This document shows, in pieces, positions 10,870 to 22,472 of a stretch of 64,000 bases of DNA. The stretch spans positions 76,943,971-77,007,970 of the forward strand of contig CM068387.1 in the NCBI GenBank assembly GCA_034770075.1, read 5' to 3'. Source of the stretch: Aralia elata (Eukaryota; Streptophyta; Magnoliopsida; Apiales; Araliaceae). The notes under the pieces were generated by a model. It made no database searches. It worked only from the letters and a program-made list of their open reading frames with translations, and was not told where the DNA came from. The position numbers and the translations under genes are program-made. Position 1 is the first letter of the stretch. The number at the start of each line of letters is the position of its first letter.

Positions 10870-11017
10870 AATACTGCTTGTCTACTTTCAGCTTTACATA
10901 TCTCAACCCGTATGCATAACCTAATATTAGAAAAACTGGAAGTAGTCTTGAATATTTTATTTTATTTTGGTGATCTTGGGTTCGGTATTAGTTACATTTT
11001 TTTTACAATGTATAGTA

Positions 11018-11275
11018 CTCCCTCCGTCCCAAATTAATTGCACAATTTTAACCTTTTTAAGTCAAATTGACTATTTTTAAAACTAATCTTTTTACTATTT
11101 TTTACAAAAATATAGGTGAAGAGATTATAACCAAAAAAAAATATATACAATTTATTACTAATTTTAATTTTTATAATTTTAGAAATATATTTATATATGC
11201 TTAATTATTAATTCTAAAAATAGTCAATTTGAGTTAAAATGGTTAAAATTGTGCAATTAATTTGGGACCGAGTGA
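11018..11275. mobile_element. Stowaway-type MITE
   Basis: 258 bp, flanked by TA. Left end CTCCCTCCGTCCCAAATTAA; right end carries the complement (TTAATTTGGGACCGAGTGA). The arms hold the long inverted match GTCAAATTGACTATTTTTAA. The same family recurs at 55406 and 55743. Confidence 0.85.
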
Positions 11276-11352
11276 TATAAAATATGGGGACTCTTCTTGT
11301 TGGACTGAGGAAGTATTTTATTAAAGAGTTCTCCGTGATTAGGACTCCCTCC

Positions 11353-11353
<1 letters not shown>

Positions 11354-11403
<50 letters not shown>
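11354..11403. repeat. (AT)n microsatellite
   Basis: About 50 bases of TA repeat directly outside the inverted-repeat structure that reappears near 25.4 kb. Confidence 0.9.
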
Positions 11404-11407
<4 letters not shown>

Positions 11408-11524
11408 TTTTTCAATATACATTGAGTGATATAAATATTATTTTAGTGATGATATCAACAATATAATTGTTTGTGACAAATTTTATTATGTCGCTATAAT
11501 TATCTGTGACAAATTTATTAAGCT

Positions 11525-11708
11525 GAATGACATTTCTGTCTTTTTAAATTATCACCGAATGTCAAAATCGTCCCTAAAGTTTATTTTTTATCAATGGGGT
11601 CCCTAAATTGACAAATTGGTGTCAATTATGTTCTTTTTCTCAAATTTTATCTAAATCTACCTAAAATCTGACCGACCTATTTTTTTAAGGGTAAATTTGT
11701 CTTTTCCA
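11525..11708 (+). repeat. Left arm of a 14-kb inverted repeat pair (old TIR element)
   Basis: This stretch (ACCGAATGTCAAAATCGTCC, then CAATGGGGTCCCTAAATTGA, then AAATCTGACC) is the inverted, diverged counterpart of 25207-25392. Everything between (copia element, RNase H remnant, Tat-like element) appears to have inserted into an old DNA transposon. The outer ends on both sides are (AT)n next to CTCCATTA-like sequence, so exact termini are uncertain. Confidence 0.55.
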
Positions 11709-11966
11709 ATTACATAATAAACTTAGAGAAATGTTTATCTGTATTTAGATATATTACATATATATTATTAAAATATAAAATTAACTGTATATGTGTGTAT
11801 TAAAACACTACAATATATTAAATTATTAGTTAATTAAAAGAAATAAAAAAACATTAATAAATCAAAGCTTCATTCCCAAATTATTTCGTGGGTACTGAGA
11901 ATAGGATCAAACCCAAAATTGCAAACCAAAACCCAAATCTCTATCTTCATCCACCATATCTCTTAT

Positions 11967-12045
11967 TAGGGAGTGTTCGGAAACAACTTATAAGTTGATC
12001 AAACTAATTTAAAAGTTATTTTCTATTGTTAAAGTGTTCAGAAAC
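11967..12045 (+). repeat. Left arm of AT-rich MITE-like element split by the copia insertion
   Basis: Begins TAGGGAGTGTTCGGAAACAA and continues with ACTTATAAGTTGA. The right arm (19374-20219) ends with the inverted motif AAGTTGACGAACGACCCTA and is full of ACTTATAAGTCA. The two are contiguous once the copia element and one GAAAC are removed. A hAT-type MITE is likely; I could not read a convincing 8-bp duplication. Confidence 0.5.
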
Positions 12046-13975
12046 TGTTGATTTATGGTTTTTTGGTTTTAATGATGACAACTTATTTTATAATGTTATT
12101 ATATTTTTACACACTCTAAGATTTATATTGCATGAAAATATTTATGGAAGCAATTTAATTAGATATGAAAATATTTTTATTAAGCCTTCAACATTTATAT
12201 AGATCAAATGTTTTCTAATTGGTTGTATCATATTTCCTAATAATGCTTCCTTGCGGATTGGTCAAATTAATTTGGTTAAATGATTCTCTATATTTCCACT
12301 TGTATACTGCAGGCATATGATATCCATTAAATAACATATTAATGTTGCCTACTTACTCTCCACTTATCAGCATGATATATTAATATTTTAAGTATACATG
12401 TCTACCTCATGTTTTAAGTGTATTCATATGAATAAAATTTCAAACCTCCACTCACTAGAATAATGCATGAATATGGTCCATTGCTCATATTAAGAATAGA
12501 TGCTAGCACATGCTTTTCACTTTATTATATTTAATGTTACCCATCACTTGCTTTATCCCATCCACCCATTTCTCATTGTTTGGTAGGAATGCTTTTATTT
12601 TAATGACTTTAGTATCATGATACATGGTTGCACTATCTGATATATTCCTTCCTCCATGTATCTTAGTATTTTGGGATAATATCCCATTAAAATAATCATT
12701 ACAAAATTGCTTAGCCCATCCGTCCACTACTCCTAGCATTGTTCCTTAAAATACTAAGTATTCTTCCAAAGTTGTCTATCATGAATATTAGTATTATTAG
12801 TGCTGCCCATTTTTGATATATTCCCTCCATACACTATCTTGTGCACAACATTCCCATGTTTAATTAAAACATTCCGTGCTGCTGCCCATTCCTTGTTAAT
12901 GCCCAATAAAGAATTTTGCTGAAGTTGCCCAACATTCATTCATGGGGAGAAATTGTTTAATGCTTAAAAAGAAATGTTGCTCATTACTTTTTCCTTCGAT
13001 ACTTCCCACTCTTGCTAAATCCGTAGCCAACCAACATCACACCATGGACAATAATGTATTCCAACGGTAGGAAAGAATTCCATCAGAAAACAATTCTCTC
13101 CCTCTCTCTCGTTTGTCAACGGCTATATTCCCTTATGGTATAAAACTGTCCAGCCGTGGCTCAAGCATAGAAGAGAAGAACAAGCAGATCCAAAAAGATA
13201 TATATTCAGAAATTCTCTCTTCACAAGCCTTAAAAAGAACTGCTATATTTTTCCTTGTGAAGAAATCATTCTAAGCTACTGTGCTACATCAAGTATCATT
13301 TAATTTTAGCTTGCAATCATTGTGCTTAAACTGGTGATATCTTTATCCAACTCTTTGATCATTGCATATTAATTGAGCCTTATATTGTTGATATCATTAT
13401 TGCTTTGATCATAATTTATCTTGTTATTATCTGTTAATAAATTCTGTAAACAGTTGATAGACTAAGTGGTTAGTCTAGTGTTTTCTAATCAGGTTTGGAT
13501 TAGAGTCTTTACAATAAAGTTCAAGAAGGCATAGGTGCCTAAGGGTGCAGAGGTGCACAGGGAGCAGAGGTGCTCAAGGAGTATTGGTACTCAAAGTTTG
13601 TAGAACTTGTTTTTGTAAAGGGGTTAAATTGTAAACCAAATTGATTAATAAAAGAGTCTTCAATACCAGTTGGTATTGGACGTGGATTAAGCCATTAGAC
13701 TACATGTTAAGGGCTGAACCACGTAAAAAATCTTGGTGTTGCTTCTCCTTCAATTTGTCTCGTTTTGTACTAATTCAGACACCAATTCAGACAGGGTATA
13801 ACTGTCTGTTCATATCATCACGAAGAACATATACTAATTCAGACACTAATTCAGACAGGGTATCACTGTCTGAATTTCCTGCAGAAAGTCATTTTGAAAA
13901 TTTATCACTGTTGTTCGCTAAATACAAATTACACCTATTCACCCCCCTCTAGGTGTACTTATCCATAGAATTACA
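12046..13975 (+). repeat. 5' LTR of copia element
   Basis: Starts TGTTGATTTATGG and ends ATAGAATTACA. Contains a run of AGGTGC-type short repeats (about 13528-13600) and two CAGACAGGGTAT-ACTGTCTG imperfect palindromes (about 13787-13882). Short minus-strand ORFs inside are not genes. Confidence 0.92.
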
Positions 13976-13989
13976 TTTGGTATCAGAGC
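13976..13989 (+). other. Primer binding site, initiator tRNA-Met type
   Basis: TTTGGTATCAGAGC directly follows the 5' LTR; the TGGTATCAGAGC core complements the 3' end of plant initiator tRNA-Met. Confidence 0.88.
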
Positions 13990-14035
13990 GAGGCTCTACT
14001 AATATTGATCTTTGCAGGTCGTAGGGAAAGATCCT

Positions 14036-15460
14036 ATGGCACACCTAAGCTTTCAAGAAGGTCAGTCCACTAGCAGGCCACCATTATTGCTCGGGAGCGA
14101 AAACTTTAACTTTTGGAAATTCAGAATGAAGATCTTCCTCAAGAAGGATCCATGGGAATGGTGGGTTGTTGAAAATGAACCTACTATTCCTAGGCATGAT
14201 GATGGAAAACCAAAGGCTCTTATGGAGATGGATGCAAATGAAAGCTACATGTTTTCCTATAACTCCAAAGCCATGAACACATTGCTGAGTGGTATGGTTC
14301 AAGCTGAAATCGACAAAGTCTCTGCATGCAATACGGCAAAAGAAATTTGGGACACAATGATCATGAGCCACGAGGGAACTACGAAAGTAAAGGAAGTCAA
14401 GTTAAGCATGTTGATGCAAGAATATGAGCTCTTCAAGTTTGAGAAGGATGAAACAATCAAAGAAGCCCAAGCTAGATTCCTCACTCTAATGAATTCTCTA
14501 AGTATGCTTGGACGGAAAATTGATCAAAGGGAGATAAATAGAAAGATACTTAGAGTTATGCCCAAGCGGTTCGCACCAAAGGTGACTACACTTCAAGATT
14601 CAACCACAATCAGCTCTATGGAAACTCTCACTTTATTTGGAGAGCTTGAAGAATTTGACAATCAGCTAAGAAGGTACGATAAAGAAGATAAGGCACCAAT
14701 AAAGAAGACATTTGCACTTCAAACTGAAAGCAACAGTGAAGGTGATCTCGAAGATATTGATAAAGAAATTGAAATGATCTCAAGAAAACTCGAGAGACTA
14801 CTTCAAAGGAAGAAACAAAGGAAGAATCAAAGAGGTAGCTCAACTCCAATGAGTAAAACAGAACAAGAGGAAGAAATTGGCCAACTCTGTTTCATGGGAC
14901 TTGAAGATGATGATCAATTTGAGGTAACAAATTTTTATGATGCTTTTGAAATATCTACATCTGATTATCTTGCTTTACAAAATGAGAATCAAAAGCTCAA
15001 AAAGAAAACTACATATTTAAAGAATTGCGTAAATGAGCTAATGAGTGAAGTTGAGTCATTTATTGAAGAGAGAAAAGAAAATGAATATCTCAAAAATGAA
15101 AATGAAGTTTTGAAAGAAAATTTGAAAATGAGAGATACATGCATAGATGCTTTTAATGATGGAAAAATTATAAGCATGCAAAATGATAATAATGAATAAA
15201 TAATTTCTTTGAAAAAGGACCTTGCTAAATTTGTGCAAGGAGAAGAGAACTTAAATGTTATGTTAGGGGCACAAAGGTCTAGTCTTGATAAGCAAGGACT
15301 TGGATATAATCATGTTGATTTTAAATCTAATAATAATATTAGAATGATTAATAGTAAATCAAGGCATAAACCACTTTATTGTTCACCATTTGTTACTTGT
15401 AAAAAATGTGGTTTTAAAGGTCATTTTGATTATAATTGTAATAAAATTAGAATAAAATAA
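14036..15460 (+). pseudogene. copia gag polyprotein (UBN2-type) with one in-frame stop and zinc knuckle
   Basis: The first ATG after the PBS is 14036 (MAHLSFQEG). The product has the copia Gag start PPLLLGSENFNFWKFRMK, the KEIWDTM motif, a LxxLEEFDN region and a long acidic, coiled-coil-like C-terminal part. A TAA at 15197-15199 interrupts the frame; the same frame continues to 15460 with a CX2CX4HX4C knuckle (CKKCGFKGHFDYNC) and, past another stop, with NPKGPEKIWVPK, which in the family links Gag to protease. Gag would coat the RNA in cytoplasmic particles; the two stops make this copy defective. The knuckle would bind RNA if intact. Confidence 0.8.
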
Positions 15461-16640
15461 ATTTGGGTAAAGAAATGTGATTTATATGTTACTAACCCAA
15501 AAGGACCCGAGAAGATTTGGGTACCAAAAAGATAGAGATTATTTATTTGTTTTGTAGGTGTCTCAAGGCTAAAAAGGAGGCGAAAAGATAATTTGGATGT
15601 ACTATTATTGGGTAAATTGGCAATTTTGTTTTTGGGTACCTTGAGTCTGTTGGTATTATATTCACTCTAGTACTTTGTTTCGATGATGTGCATGACTATA
15701 TATGTTCATAAAATATTTCACTGCATAATGTATTTGGTGTTTTATATGAATCTTTTTAATATTTACATTTATATGTGGTTTGTATTGTTATTCATGCCTT
15801 GGTCACTTTAACATAATCAAATAAGGGTAATCTCAGTAATTTTATCAAAGGGTATGTATGGACTTTGTACTAAAATGTTTTTAGCCTATACTAAAAAGGT
15901 CTAAGGGAATGGACAAAAATCTTGATAAAACATGTTTTGAAACTTTCACTGTTGAAGCAAAGTAATTGGTAATTAGTAAGACTTATGTACTGACTTATTA
16001 AACTGTTTTTGGGTTACTTTGATATGGCTATGATGTTCACTTAATTATTTTTTTTGATGGTACTCAGATGAGTATATTATTGGCTATATTATTGGAGAGT
16101 AAGTTACTTACAAATTATTTGGGAGAATCTTGTGTTAAATGCTTCATATTTAATTCAAATGACAATCTTGATGAGGAATCAATGCATGTAATATGTGATG
16201 AATTTAACCATGATCTTTCAAAGGAAGAGGATTCTGCAGGAGAAGCAAATGTGAACCATGAAATTCAAACAGCTCAATCCAGACATCCTAAGTCGTCTGA
16301 ATCAGAAGAAAAATCAAGCGTATCAGGAAAACATACAAGAGATATCAGACAGCCTGAGTCGTCTGAATATGTAGAAAACTCTGACATGCAGACACCTAAA
16401 CCCAGACAGTCTCAACCGTCTGAATTAGAAGAAAAATGTGATGACCAGTCAGATGCAGAACTTGATATACTGGAGCCTGAACCTGAAGAGCAAATGACCT
16501 CGGTCAGACTTCCTAGATCATCTAGAAATGTGAGAAATCATCCTCCTGATTTGATCATAGGTGATCCCAACACATGGATGAACACAAGAAAGAAGAATTA
16601 AATCAATTCGAAAGGTGTCAGGTATGGGATCTTGTTAAAC
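15461..16640 (+). other. copia spacer with integrase/RT linker remnant
   Basis: 15461-15535 still reads as the gag-pol linker. 15536-16067 holds no recognisable protease or integrase. The ORF at 16068-16601 is acidic and Ser-rich with three imperfect units (RHPKSSESEEKS, RQPESSEYVENS, RQSQPSELEEKC) and ends RSSRNVRNHPPDLIIGDP, the usual linker just before copia reverse transcriptase. Confidence 0.6.
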
Positions 16641-17190
16641 CTCCTAAAAATGCATCTATCATTGGTACAAAATAGATTTTCAAAAATAAACTTGATGAAA
16701 ATGGCATAATCACGAGAAACAAAGCTAGATTGATAGCTCAAGGCTATAATCAACAGGAAGGTATAAATTATGAAGAAACTTTTGTCCCTGTTGCAAGGTT
16801 GGATGCAATAAGAATTTTATTAGCTTATGCATGTTATAGAAAGAAACATCAGTTGCTTTATCCACTACAAAAGGTGAATACTTGGCAGCAGGCAGTTGTT
16901 GTTCACATCTTATAAACGATTCTTCTTTGCATGATCTTAATGTTATATGTGAAAATGTGCCTATTTTGGGTGACAATACTAGTGCAATAGATATTCCAAA
17001 AATCCTATGCTTCATTTTTGTACTAAACATATTAAGGTTAGACATCATTTTCTATGTGATAATGTTGCTAATGGATTAATAAAATTAGTATTTGTCCCTA
17101 CTGAACATCAATTGGCTGACTTTTTTTTACAAAACCTTTAAGTGAAGAACGTTTATGCACTTTACGTAGAGAGTTGGGCATGACTATCTA
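16641..17190 (+). pseudogene. Truncated copia reverse transcriptase joined to the RNase H end
   Basis: Starts in the RT N-terminal block (NASIIGTK, stop, IFKNKLDENGIITRNKARL, AQGYNQQEGINYEETFVPVA) and stops after RILLAYAC. The next recognisable piece is the distal RNase H block (EYLAAGSCCSHL, DNTSAIDIPK, NGLIKLVFVPTEHQLADF), reached through frameshifts. The RT catalytic block with the aspartate pair is absent, so an internal deletion of about 1 kb or more of pol has occurred here. Confidence 0.75.
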
Positions 17191-17424
17191 CGGCTGGTTA
17201 TTCTTTTTGATAATGAAAAAGGGGGAGAGATAATATCCGTGGTCTTTAAATATTTCTTATAAATTATTTTTGTTGATGACAAAGGGGGAGAGAGATAATA
17301 TTTAAATTGATATGCATATGCTATAATTTATGAGGAGCTTCAACATGTGCTTAGTGATTATATGCATGATTTTATGGGGAGCCATATATTTAGGGGGAGT
17401 TATATATTATAGGTTGTCATCATC

Positions 17425-17438
17425 AAAAAGGGAGAGAA
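17425..17438 (+). other. Polypurine tract of copia element
   Basis: AAAAAGGGAGAGAA lies immediately upstream of the 3' LTR TGTTGATT. Confidence 0.85.
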
Positions 17439-19368
17439 TGTTGATTTATGGTTTTTTGGTTTTAATGATGACAACTTATTTTATAATGTTATTATATTTT
17501 TACACACTCTAAGATTTATATTGCATGAAAATATTTATGGAAGCAATTTAATTAGATATGAAAATATTTTTATTAAGCCTTCAACATTTATATAGATCAA
17601 ATATTTTCTAATTGGTTGTATCATATTTCCTAATAATGCTTCCTTGCGGATTGGTCAAATTAATTTGGTTAAATGATTCTCTATATTTCCACTTGTATAC
17701 TGCAGGCATATGATATCCATTAAATAACATACTAATGTTGCCTACTTACTCTCCACTTATCAGCATGATATATTAATATTTTAAGTATACATGTCTACCT
17801 CATGTTTTAAATGTATTCATATGAATAAAATTTCAAACCTCCACTCACTAGAATAATGCATGAATATGGTCCATTGCTCATATTAAGAATAGATGCTAGC
17901 ACATGCTTTTCACTTTATTATATTTAATGTTACCCATCACTTGCTTTATCCCATCCACCCATTTCTCATTGTTTGGTAGGAATGCTTTTATTTTAATGAC
18001 TTTAGTATCATGATACATGGTTGCACTATCTGATATATTCCTTCCTCCATGTATCTTAGTATTTTGGGATAATATCCCATTAAAATAATCATTCCAAAAT
18101 TGCTTAGCCCATCCGTCCACTACTCCTAGCATTGTTCCTTAAAATACTAAATATTCTTCCAAAGTTGTCTATCATGAATATTAGTATTATTAGTGCTGCC
18201 CATTTTTGATATATTCCCTCCATACACTATCTTGTGCACAACATTCCCATGTTTAATTAAAACATTTCGTGCTGCTGCCCATTCCTTGTTAATGCCCAAT
18301 AAAGAATTTTGCTGAAGTTGCCCAACATTCATTCATGGGGAGAAATTGTTTAATGCTTAAAAAGAAATGTTGCTCATTACTTTTTCCTTCGATACTTCCC
18401 ACTCTTGCTAAATCCGTAGCCAACCAACATCACATCATGGACAATAATGTATTCCAACGGTAGGAAAGAATTCCATCAGAAAACAATTCTCTCCCTCTCT
18501 CTCGTTTGTCAACGGCTATATTCCCTTATGGTATAAAACTGTCCAGCCGTGGCTCAAGCATAGGAGAGAAGAACAAGCAGATCCAAAAAGATATATATTC
18601 AGAAATTCTCTCTTCACAAGCCTTAAAAAGAACTGCTATATTTTTCCTTGTGAAGAAATCATTCTAAGCTACTGTGCTACATCAAGTATCATTTAATTTT
18701 AGCTTGCAATCATTGTGCTTAAACTGGTGATATCTTTATCCAACTCTTTGATCATTGCATATTAATTGAGCCTTATATTGTTGATATCATTATTGCTTTG
18801 ATCATAATTTATCTTGTTATTATCTGTTAATAAATTCTGTAAATAGTTGATAGACTAAGTGGTTAGTCTAGTGTTTTCTAATCAGGTTTGGATTAGAGTC
18901 TTTACAATAAAGTTCAAGAAGGCATAGGTGCCTAAGGGTGCAGAGGTGCACAGGGAGCAGAGGTGCTCAGGGAGTATTGGTACTCAAAGTTTGTAGAACT
19001 TGTTTTTGTAAAGGGGTTAAATTGTAAACCAAATTGATTAATAAAAGAGTCTCCAATACCAGTTGGTATTGGACGTGGATTAAGCCATTAGACTACATGT
19101 TAAGGGCTGAACCACGTAAAAAATCTTGGTGTTGCTTCTCCTTCAATTTGTCTCGTTTTGTACTAATTCAGACACCAATTCAGACAAGGTATAACTGTCT
19201 GTTCATATCATCACGAAGAACATATACTAATTCAGACACTAATTCAGACAGGGTATCACTGTCTGAATTTCCTGCAGAAAGTCATTTTGAAAATTTATCA
19301 CTGTTGTTCGCTAAATACAAATTACACCTATTCACCCCCCTCTAGGTGTGCTTATCCATAGAATTACA
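17439..19368 (+). repeat. 3' LTR of copia element
   Basis: Same length and ends as 12046-13975, followed by the GAAAC target duplication. Confidence 0.92.
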
Positions 19369-19373
19369 GAAAC

Positions 19374-20219
19374 AACTTATTTTTTCATTTATAAGTCAGT
19401 TTTGATAAGTAATAAATCCTAACTTATTTAAAAATGATTTATAAGTCATTTTTAATAAGTATAGGTTTGGTCAAATGTAATGACAATTTTACCTTCTTCT
19501 ATTTTTCTAAATAACATTTCTATCCTCACTCCTTCCCTCTTTATCAAGTTAATTTATAATTTTCTCTTTTATTTTTTATTATTTATATTTTCCTTTGTTC
19601 TGTGTGTATAAATAAATAAGCAATAGTGCAATTTATAACTTTTTTTTGAAATTAGTTTTATTTTTTAAACAGAAAAATTTATATCTTTAATTTTGAAATT
19701 TATTTATAAAAATTATTTTTTAAATGGATAATTAGTTAATTATGTTCTTCATTTTCTTAATATTTATTTATTTATTTGTAATTTATGTTAATCTTAATTT
19801 AGCTCAAGTATTTAATGCTATGATATACTTAACCTAATAAAAATTGTGATTGTTATGATATGATATTGAATCAATATATTTTTTTAATAATATTTATATT
19901 TTATTTTAACTTATAAGTCATTATTAATCGAACACCTTCATAACTTTTTAAACTTAATTTTTGACTTATAAGTTAAACTGATGCCGAACACTTTTACTTA
20001 TAAGTCACAACTTAAAATAACTTATAAGTCAACTTAAATTTTATTTTAACTTATAAGTCATTATCAGCTAAACACATTTGTAACTTATTTTAACTTGATT
20101 TTTGACTTATAAGTTAAATTGATGCCGAATACTTTTTCTTATAAGTCATAATTTAAAATAATTTATAAATCAACTTAAATTTTAACAAGTTATTTTAATA
20201 AGTTGACGAACGACCCTAA
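19374..20219 (+). repeat. Right arm of AT-rich MITE-like element
   Basis: Contains many copies of ACTTATAAGTCA and its near complements and ends AAGTTGACGAACGACCCTA, inverted relative to 11967. No coding potential. Confidence 0.5.
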
Positions 20220-20571
20220 ATCTTCTCAAACAAAAATCTATAAAAGACAAAAAAAAAATCCCATCTTCTTAAAATAGATCTTTTGCAAATTTTAGGGAAA
20301 TCAATTATCTCAAGACTAGGAAGGAGCTCTGCGAAGATAATCGGATCGACGGCGAGATGAAGACTAGGAATCTGAGCTTTTCTTCTCCTCGATTTGGTGT
20401 GCATCGACGACTCCCGCACCATCCGCCGGCCACTGGATCGGTGCAGAAACCGCGCAGCTAGTATGTGACACTGAAGCTTCCACTGTGAAATTCGACTCAG
20501 TTTATGAGCTCGTATGTAGATGGCCAGTTGATTTTGGAATTGGTATTTTGGACGTTGTTAGCTTCACATTA

Positions 20572-20662
20572 TTATGTAACATGGCTAATGTTACATAATA
20601 TTTTCTATTATGTAACCTTAGCCATACTTATTATGTAACATGACTAAGGTTACATAATAAGA
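20572..20662. repeat. Foldback repeats of TTATGTAACAT
   Basis: Two adjacent palindromes: TTATTATGTAACATGG facing its complement, then TTATGTAACCTTAG facing CTAAGGTTACATAA. Could form hairpins; class unknown. Confidence 0.6.
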
Positions 20663-21811
20663 ACAATGGCCTAACACCACAAGCAAGTCTGCGCATCTGT
20701 TTCTTAGCCTCTCAGTATGCATGATTTGAACATTCCAAGGATTTCTCAAGAGAATTCTGTAGTCTTGAACAAACCCTTTATCAAGATAATTCTGAATTTC
20801 ACCTGTCATGATCAACTCAGCCGCCTTCTCCAAATCACTTTCCACTTCTAATTGAGGAATTCTTGTTAGGGCATGGTTTCATGGGCCCGTATGATTCGGT
20901 AGGACCTATGCCACGTGGCAGTATATTTCAGTCAGGAAGCTTGACATTCTATGAAATCTACAGTTCTAATGGACTTATGATTCCCTTATCTAATTTGACT
21001 TCCTACTTTTAAGGAAACTAAATCTAATTCAATTATGATGTTGGTAGTTATAAGGGAATTTTACGTAGGACTCCTATTTCTACTCGGTGAAAGCGCAAAA
21101 AATTAAATAGGTGTGATCAACTATAAACATAATTCAGGTTCTAGGAACCTTACATATTATTTACTTTTACGCACTAGAGCAATTACATACCACATTTGTT
21201 GACGTTTCTTGACCTGTACTTACTCTTATACCGGAGCTATCCCCCGACAGTCTCGACCGTCATACTTCTCAGTGTGTTTGTCTGTTTGTTGTGCAGGTTT
21301 ATAACTCGTTGTTTGGTAATTCAACGAGCGGACACAATTTGACGTTAACAATTCTCATATCCCAATTAATACTGAGACCCTCCCTAATTGCCCACAGATC
21401 CGTTGTTAACAAAATAAACATGCCAATTTTTCCATGAAAACCATTAATTCAATTCCCATTCTTATTGCGAACTAAGCCACCAATTCCAACCGAGTCCTAG
21501 TTATGCTTGACACTAGCATTGGTATTGAGCTTTAACCAACCAACAGGGGGGTTATTCCAGGCCATAGAAATATGATTTTTTCTATAATTTTGATTAGACT
21601 CATAAGGAAATGCAGTGGTAATTAAGGTCAAGAAAAAGATAGTTAATATCTTTGTCAATTTCAAAAGGGGTGGAGCAAAAATATTCCATTCCATAGACTC
21701 CTTGTTTCGACTTTTCCAAATAGTCCACAATATAGCATTAAACATGAGATGGCCTTTAGGAAAGGAATGCTGAGAATTAGCCTTAGAATTAAGATAAGTT
21801 TTGACCCACAT
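20618..21811 (-). pseudogene. RNase H (RVT_3 type) fragment of a non-LTR retroelement, split by a solo LTR
   Basis: The upstream part (21811-21351) has LWTIWKSRNKE and PPVGWLKLNTNASVKHN, the usual entry to the plant RNase H domain of LINE-type elements, then GIGGLVRNKNG. The downstream part (20873-20618) has LEVESDLEKAAEL and WNVQIMHTERLRNRCADLL, the distal RNase H block. The halves are separated by the solo LTR at 20874-21350; removing it and one ATTCT joins them in frame. Two in-frame stops lie in the first part, so the sequence was probably already defective. No reverse transcriptase domain was seen. A host gene with an RVT_3 domain is the alternative. Confidence 0.7.
20874..21350. mobile_element. 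Solo LTR of Tat-like family, target duplication ATTCT
   Basis: 477 bp, begins TGTTAGGGCATGG and ends TTTGACGTTAACA, flanked by ATTCT on both sides (20869-20873, 21351-21355). Its sequence is the inverted relative of the LTRs at 21934 and 24517 (shared TACTTTTACGCACTA, CTATCCCCCGACAGTC). Confidence 0.88.
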
Positions 21812-21933
21812 TGAAGAAGGCAGGGAAATTTTTTTATTTTTGATATAGGAGGATTAAAATGAGATCGGTGAAATTTTTTCTTACACCTGGTATGTCTTTG
21901 TATTTATTCAGGGGATTTTGAAATAATTCTGAG

Positions 21934-22400
21934 TGTTAACGTTAAAATCTGTTTGCTCACCGAATCACTAAATAACAAACTTAAACTTGCACAGTAAATA
22001 AACAATCATACCAAAAAGCTTGACATACGGGGCTGCTGGGGGATAGCTCTGGTGTGAAAATAAGTACAGGCCAGAAAACGTCAACAATAGATGTTCGTAA
22101 TTGCTTTAGTGCGTAAAAGTAGACAAAGTGAATGTACTTGGAACCTAAATTATGGTTGTATATTTATAGCTTGATCACATATCCCTCAATCGGATTAGAA
22201 GTCCTATGTAAAGATAACTGTAAATCCCCTGATTGAAGAGAATTCCACTTCCTTAGAAATAAGAAGTCAAATAGAACAAAAGAGCTATAAGTCAACTAGG
22301 ACTGTAGACCATCTAGAGTGTCAAATCTCTTACTGTGATATTGCACCACGTGGCACAGGTCTCACCGAATCTCCCGGACCCATCAAACCACACTCTAACA
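21934..22400 (-). repeat. 3' LTR (in element orientation) of small Tat-like element
   Basis: Aligns along its length with 24517-24983. Confidence 0.88.
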
Positions 22401-22416
22401 TTGCCCCCACTTTCTT
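22401..22416 (-). other. Polypurine tract of small Tat-like element
   Basis: Purine run on the minus strand, AAGAAAGTGGGGGCAA, directly next to the LTR. Confidence 0.8.
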
Positions 22417-22472
22417 ATTATAAGAAGCTTAAAATAAGAAAGTACAAAAATTGATCAACAATTAATATATTA

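Larger units (their letters stand above)
12046..19368 (+). mobile_element. SIRE-like Ty1/copia retrotransposon, internally deleted
   Basis: 7,323 bp with two 1,930-bp LTRs and 5-bp target duplications GAAAC (12041-12045 and 19369-19373). The order is LTR, PBS for initiator tRNA-Met, gag, remnants of pol, PPT, LTR. Gag type, long LTRs and the ATCATCAAAAAGGGAGAGAA polypurine end fit the SIRE/Maximus lineage. Protease, integrase and the central part of reverse transcriptase are missing, so it cannot be autonomous. I count about 13 substitutions between the LTRs by eye, indicating a fairly recent insertion. Confidence 0.9.

Noticed and set aside
12503..12939. Minus-strand ORFs (MLGVVDGWAKQF, MNVGQLQQNS) repeated at 17896-18332
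   Set aside because: Both lie inside the copia LTRs, which explains their duplication; not independent genes.
11967..20219. 8-bp target duplication for the AT-rich MITE-like host of the copia element
   Set aside because: Flanks (ATCTCTTA and ATCTTCTC) are only partly alike; not reported as a duplication.
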